From assembly GCF_036373705.1 (NCBI RefSeq), contig NC_089868.1, positions 17,714,520-17,778,519 of the forward strand: DNA of 64,000 nt, written 5' to 3'. Made by a program: the position numbers and the translations under genes. The DNA is from Amia ocellicauda. Taxonomy: Eukaryota > Chordata > Actinopteri > Amiiformes > Amiidae. The number at the start of each line of letters is the position of its first letter. Position 1 is the stretch's first letter. A model generated the notes under the pieces. It made no database searches, had not been told where the DNA came from, and worked only from the letters and a program-made list of their open reading frames with translations. Below are positions 58,826 through 64,000 of the stretch, piece after piece.

Positions 58826-61800
58826 CTGGAGGAACAGAAAGAGGAGAGTTTAACTCGGGCCCTGGAAACGTCAGCAATATCGAATGATCTGGGATGACGT
58901 AACTGCCACAGCCCATTGTTTTGTTCTGTAACTTAAACCTAGGTGAAAAAAACTATTGTGTGCAGGAATCAAATGTACTAATTTACCAGTGATTATCAGC
59001 AGATATATTTTACAAAGGGCACAAAACACAGTTTATTTGTGCAATATAGAAAAGGTGAATCTGGACATTTAATTAAACGTCTCCTCACTCAGAAGTATTC
59101 CCCAACCAAGTGTTATTTTCCCCATCAAAGAGAGGATTATAGAAATTATCTGAAGTCAAAATCAGAGTTAATTAATGAATAAAAGATTAATAATCGTGTA
59201 ATGTACTTCCCTGGGGAAGTATAGCCCATCTGCCAGTATCTATAGTTTAATCTAATTTACAAAAATAAACATCATAGACATCAGCACCATCCAAAAAAGA
59301 TAAATATTATTATCTTTATGAGTTTTAATCAGTGTGTGACAGAAGTTAATGAAGTAAAATAAGAAGCGGTTGGCAGAACAATAAAAGTACGCTATCTGTA
59401 TTGTCCATTAATTTCTGGCACATTAGTTTATATATCACCCAATTTAGATTGCATTACATCACATTCTGTGTATGATCTTGATTGTGTCGATGAAGTAACA
59501 AGTCGCCTGGGGTCAAATTTAAATGCAAAATACTGCATTATTTCCGCAGCAAATGGTGCTTTCCAGTTATTCTCTCATACATTGCTTTCATGGCAGGCTT
59601 TAGCTTTACCTGTGTTGTCTTTATGAATGCTTTCCTGCCATGTTTCCGGTTGCGTTTCAGCCCTATCAGAGTTACTTAGCTCAAACTCTCGGGTTCAATT
59701 AGAGCTCGTGATGAAGCCCAGAATGCAGCCAGGAAGCATCTTTTGAAAGGGGCCCGTGTCCACTCGATTCTTGGCTAAAATAGGTAAGTGAATCAAGATT
59801 GTGCTGCGCCTCACTAGACATTCTGCACTGTATGCCAAGCAGTGCCCAACTTCCATACTCACTTTACATGTTTAAACTGTTGTCAGTATTCATTTGCAAG
59901 AAATATGTAACTTTATTGTTATTTATTGAGGACAGCTGAGCAGGGGCTAAATACACCCTACATGTATATTTTCAGCACTAGAGTTGAATCAGTGTGTTTT
60001 AATGGTAAATTAGAGAACAGGCAGTAAAGCAGCCGTGCCAGTCAGGCGGATAGCCCTGGGCACGGACTGTTCTTTCCCTTCAATGCACTGCAGTGAAAAG
60101 AGAAACTGGGACAGCTGGTCACCCTAGAGCAGTTTTGCAATGCAGGTCATCTGCAAAAAGAATAAGCAGAGCGCAAAATGAATTTCTATTAACGCAATAA
60201 CATCCACAGTCCTGGATGACAAGTGAGCTGGAGCTGCAGCTCGGTGCCAAGTGTAGTCAGACCAAGCGCCCAGGTCTCTCAGTGTATGAAAGATGGGTTT
60301 CCAAGGCCACACTCACCTGACTGTGTCTGGACTCGCCGTATTTGCCGTTCAGGTTTGCTCTGTGACAGTTCTTGTACCACCAAGCCCCCTTGTATGAAAG
60401 GGCACAGTTTGTCACTGCAATATCATTATCTTTGTCCTTGGTGGAGAAGGGACGTCCCTGATGGTAGGACAGAGAGTCCCCTACGGGATGAAATAATTAA
60501 TTATTGATAGGCTGCAAAATATGCTGTATGGCAAAAAAAAAGTGCAAAATAATATTTTATCCTTTCAGATGCGTGTTAAAATACAGACTTGCTATTGTTT
60601 TTAATTCACATTTGGTTCTTTACTAAATATTCCTTATTAAATTCACACTATCTTCATTTTTGTGTCCTGTTTTGGCATCAGAAGAATTTGGGTTTTATGT
60701 CCACAGCATTATGCATTAAATATAACAAATATTCTTAACTCACCAGCAGTGCCATTGTACTCCCCTATTCGGAGCTTGTACAGGTTTCGTACATCTCCGA
60801 TGGCAAATTTATCATAGTTGGCATATACAGATTCTTGCCCATCCCTCATGTCGATCCGCAGCTCGTAACGGCCCTGGGAGGCAATCTTGTGAATGTTATC
60901 CAGCCCTTTTACAGAAAGAATCATGATTAGTGTTACTAGGCACGAGGAGCAGTTTCAATTTAATTTAAACAATATGGTATAATACTTTGACATGCCAGGG
61001 AGCTGACAGAGAGCGGCAGTGTCAAGGCACATCGCGGTGAATGACCCCTTCAGTTCACGGAGGTCACTTCCTTTACAAATGAGCAATTAGAGTCCCCAGG
61101 AGTGGATAAATAGATATAATACGTATTGCATTCAAACACATTTACACTTGGGTTGAGAGAGAGTCACGGAATTGTAATCCTGGCAATGATTTGATGCGTT
61201 GCGATAGGAAATGGATGTTTGAAAACCCTGAATATGTATCACTAGTCACAATCAAGTAACCACATCCTTCCAGGTAGGTGGATTTACAGTAATAGCACAT
61301 TCTGGGAAATTATTTAATGCTCTGTTTGACACGCCCTGCAACACACAGGCTGCAGTTTTTGCTTTTTTACTGTAGTTTCTTTGTTAAGAATCCTATAATA
61401 ATCCTAATAAAATGTAGGGCACCCAAAGAACTACATGAAATTAACTTTTCAGTACAGCCCTGATAAGGTGTAAGTGCTTAGCTCTAATCTAGTAAACATG
61501 TGTCCCTATTCATTTATTCTATTAAGAGCCTTTTTATGAGTATAGTTCTTAACTCGGTAATGGTTATTTTAATAATTAAGGGTCTTTTCATAATAACCTC
61601 ATGTAATGGAATTCCACCAGGGGTGTATTTTGAGGAGCTGAGATTGCTATTGATCTTTACAAGCATTTCACCCAGGGCTTTGGTATTTCTAAGCAATCCT
61701 TAATCAATGTATTGAACCTGTCAGAGTCTGATAATTAAGCGTTGAGAGTGAGGGGTGGTCCCCTTTAAACCAAGAGATGTTTTTTAATTATAGATATAGG

Positions 61801-63861
61801 CTATACATATATATTTGTGTATGAGTCTGCATGTTACTAGTGTTCCTTCATTATCCCATTTGAAAATACTTTAACACGATAGCTTCCAAGAAAATCAGCA
61901 ATAAAATACAGTCCTCAGAGACATGGGAACTTTGAATTGCTTTAATAAGGTTTGTAAAACACCAAATGAGCTTCAGTTTACATGATACAATGTAAAATCA
62001 TCTGTTATTAATCTGACATTTGGGATTTTGCATTTATTTATTGAAAATCACTTGAAATAAAATGCACTTTCATAATCATACTTTTACGTTTCCAATCATT
62101 TTCTCCCTAATTTTTGTATTATTCTTACTGATGCATTTTTTGAAAAGTAAAGGAGAATTTGTTTAAAAAGAAAAAGCTGCTTGAGATAATAATCTTACAT
62201 CTGAAGCATGAAAGAAACAGACTGAGTGACTAATTTTAATTAATCAGCTATCAAATCAGAGTTTTTTGTTTATTTATATTTGTTTATTTTTTGATTTAAT
62301 CAGTGGCATTTGGATGGCAAGTGATAAGTAAAAGTGTAAGTGATAAATATTCTGTTATGTTGAAACATATTTTGTAACAGTAATGTTGAATAAAATAGAA
62401 AAACAACTGAATAAAAACCTATAATGCTCTTTTATTAAAAAGCTGATTTTGTTTTGCTTCTGAAGATATACATAAGATGAGGGCAGAGTTAATGGACTGT
62501 ACATAATCTAGAATCAGAAATGTCTATAGCACTTACCTAGTTACCTAAAATTATTACCCATAATCATTACATAGAATGTTATGATTTAGGATTATAATTA
62601 TTGACATGAAATGCTAAGTATTTCATAGTACAAACAGATTGTTTTCTCACTGATTAAGTAATAAAATATGTTTAAAGTATTATTCTACATTGTGTATGCC
62701 AAAATGAAGCACATGTGAGACAGCAGTCAGGATATTACATCTGACTGTGGAATGAACATGAAACTCTGGGTAAATCGCCTGCTATAGAAGACAAATCAAA
62801 TAGTGTCATAGACCCCAGTTTTCCCTAAATGAGCATGAAGTACTAACAGCAGCAAGATGTTTCATGTTTGTAGTTGAGGAGTATATAAAGCACCCTTTCA
62901 ATACAATAATAGCAAGGGTCAGTTTATTTACACATGTAATGTGATTGAACCTTGTGATCCACATGGAGGACAGATACAGACGAAAATACCCCAAGGTCAT
63001 ATATTATTGCTTTCTCTCCCTTTTTCCTTTCTAGTGATTAAAAAAAAAAAGCTTTTCTAATTCATGGGTTTAACTCTCAAGATTCGGAAAATCGTAATCA
63101 TTTATGCGGATACTGCAAAGAAGACTCTTTCCCTCCTTACCAAGCCAGAACTCATCCTCCAGATTGCCAAATCCAGTCCTGTAGTCGTTCCATCTCTTGG
63201 AGAAATCTGTTAGGCCATTCTGACGCCTTTGGAAAACCTGAAAAACAAACAGCAGCATCGTGGCAATTTATTAAATGAAACTAACTTTTGGAGGCAACTG
63301 TACAAAACATCTCCTTTAGGATGTAATTGTAAAGATAAGAAGAGAACTATTCTGAAATATATGTTTTTTGTTTTGTTTTAGGCGATGCATTTGTGAATCA
63401 ATAGAGATGTAAAAAAAGAAAAAGAAAGAATATATTATTTGGCCAAGTAGGATTTTGGCGCTATAGACAAACTATACAATACCTATGGGGAATATTTTGC
63501 ACATGTGCATTTAAAGCAGTTTTCTCATTGTTGAGGACTGCTACTTTAGTTTTTCATTTTTCCATTTGCTTGACTTGTGCCCTGGAGGATTTGGTGTGAG
63601 AACAATTAAGGGCATTTCATAGTTAAACACTAAGTGGAAATGTGTTTTTGCCATCAATTGTGAAATATCTGAAGTCATGCTGTGGTTGCACTGTACAGCT
63701 TGCACTTACAATCCAGCCCCCACTGTCTGTGGTCATGTCACAGTACACCTGCACTCCTTGGTTGGGGTCTCTGTTCACATAAATAGTGTAAACCCCACTC
63801 AGGGTCTCTCCATTCATTAGGTGCTGGGCGCAATTCTGAGGGGTGGCAAACAGACGGTTTC
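58706..63861 (-). CDS. TNR: Tenascin-R, 3' portion encoding the fibrinogen-like globe (5 exons)
   Basis: Extracellular-matrix glycoprotein, in other vertebrates made mainly by glia and neurons and part of perineuronal nets. Coding segments on the minus strand in order: 63861-63710, 63237-63141, 60905-60744, 60480-60317, 58825-58706 (152, 97, 162, 164, 120 nt). All have GT-AG borders and join in frame. The encoded part runs from [20 protein letters not shown] through [14 protein letters not shown] and [19 protein letters not shown] motifs to the stop. The match to TNR ([44 protein letters not shown]) is much closer than to TNC or TNN. The EGF and FN3 exons lie beyond position 64000, so the gene is partial here only because the window ends. 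Confidence 0.93.
58826..60316 (-). other. TNR: Last TNR intron
   Basis: 1.5 kb, no coding signal. Near 60111-60126 an inverted AGGGTGACCAGCTGTCCC-type block resembles the block near 16937 in TNN intron 7, hinting at a shared repeat family. Confidence 0.6.
60317..60480 (-). CDS. TNR: TNR fibrinogen exon 4 of 5
   Basis: 164 bp. Acceptor ATCCCGTAG, donor GTCAG|GTGAGT. It encodes [19 protein letters not shown] with the acidic calcium-site run, [20 protein letters not shown] and GESRHSQ. Confidence 0.92.
60744..60905 (-). CDS. TNR: TNR fibrinogen exon 3 of 5
   Basis: 162 bp. Acceptor TTCTGTAAAAG, donor TGCTG|GTGAGT. It encodes [34 protein letters not shown] and [12 protein letters not shown]. 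Confidence 0.92.
60906..63140 (-). other. TNR: TNR intron between fibrinogen exons 2 and 3
   Basis: 2.2 kb of AT-rich sequence, with no coding signal and no mobile element recognised. Confidence 0.75.
63141..63237 (-). CDS. TNR: TNR fibrinogen exon 2 of 5
   Basis: 97 bp. Acceptor GTTTTTCAG, donor CTTG|GTAAGG. It encodes [32 protein letters not shown]. Confidence 0.92.
63710..63861 (-). CDS. TNR: TNR fibrinogen exon 1 of 5
   Basis: 152 bp. Acceptor TTTTGCCAG, donor GGATT|GTAAGT. It encodes [28 protein letters not shown] and [13 protein letters not shown]. The Ser in DSGGW replaces the more common Gly. It starts in phase 1, as does TNN exon 15. Confidence 0.92.
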
Positions 63862-64000
63862 CTGGCAAAAGAAGGAATTGAATGTCCTTGTTGAAGGGAA
63901 TTTACAGTCTTGTGTCTGGGTGAACTTCTGACATACATTCCATTCTTAAAAATGAGAAGTTGTTACTATTCAAGTATTGTCTGAATTTACAAAAGTAAAA
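63862..64000 (-). other. TNR: TNR intron upstream of the fibrinogen exons (cut by window edge)
   Basis: Noncoding up to the window end. The previous exon (last FN3 domain) must end in phase 1 beyond 64000. Confidence 0.8.

Overview
This is a stretch of a vertebrate nuclear genome, most likely a ray-finned fish. Coding sequence is sparse and split into phase-consistent exons with GT-AG introns in an AT-rich background. The repeats are of kinds common in fish: Tc1/mariner elements, TA-flanked MITEs, LINE tails ending in ATGG units, and long TA, CA, TG and AAT microsatellites. The species cannot be fixed from the sequence. The locus is the tenascin cluster TNN (tenascin-N/W) - KIAA0040 - TNR (tenascin-R), in the same order and orientation as I know for human chromosome 1q25: TNN forward, KIAA0040 and TNR reverse.

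Layout. 1-4.7 kb is intergenic. It holds one unidentified candidate terminal exon on the minus strand (1332-1430), a small foldback element and an internally deleted Tc1-like element (2.87-3.83 kb). 4.75-4.96 kb is a candidate TNN promoter and noncoding exon 1. 9.07-29.26 kb is the complete TNN coding region: 18 coding exons that join in frame to 1295 codons plus stop. They encode a signal peptide, cysteine/heptad assembly region, 3.5 EGF-like repeats, 9 fibronectin type III (FN3) domains and a fibrinogen-like globe. 33.7-34.04 kb is the single coding exon of KIAA0040, tail to tail with TNN. 34-58.7 kb has no recognisable host coding sequence; it carries a nearly full-length Tc1/mariner element in a TA microsatellite (42.6-43.83 kb), a LINE relic and several simple repeats. 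58.7-63.86 kb holds the last five coding exons of TNR on the minus strand, which are its whole fibrinogen-like domain. The upstream EGF and FN3 exons lie beyond the right edge.

The most striking part is 16.6-25.0 kb. Six consecutive 264-bp, phase 1-1 exons each encode one complete FN3 domain. Five of them (exons 8-12) are almost identical, and they share long blocks of intron sequence, so this is a young tandem expansion. Transposon insertions present in some copies and absent from others give a relative order of events. Exons 7-11 all carry the same poor splice donor (GTCATC), so the array looks suited to variable inclusion without breaking the frame.

Function. TNN and TNR encode secreted oligomeric extracellular-matrix glycoproteins; their fibrinogen domains here share exon structure and sequence, as expected for paralogues. 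KIAA0040 is a small, poorly characterised membrane protein with a cysteine-rich segment next to its predicted membrane helix. No prokaryotic feature, CRISPR array or RNA gene was seen.
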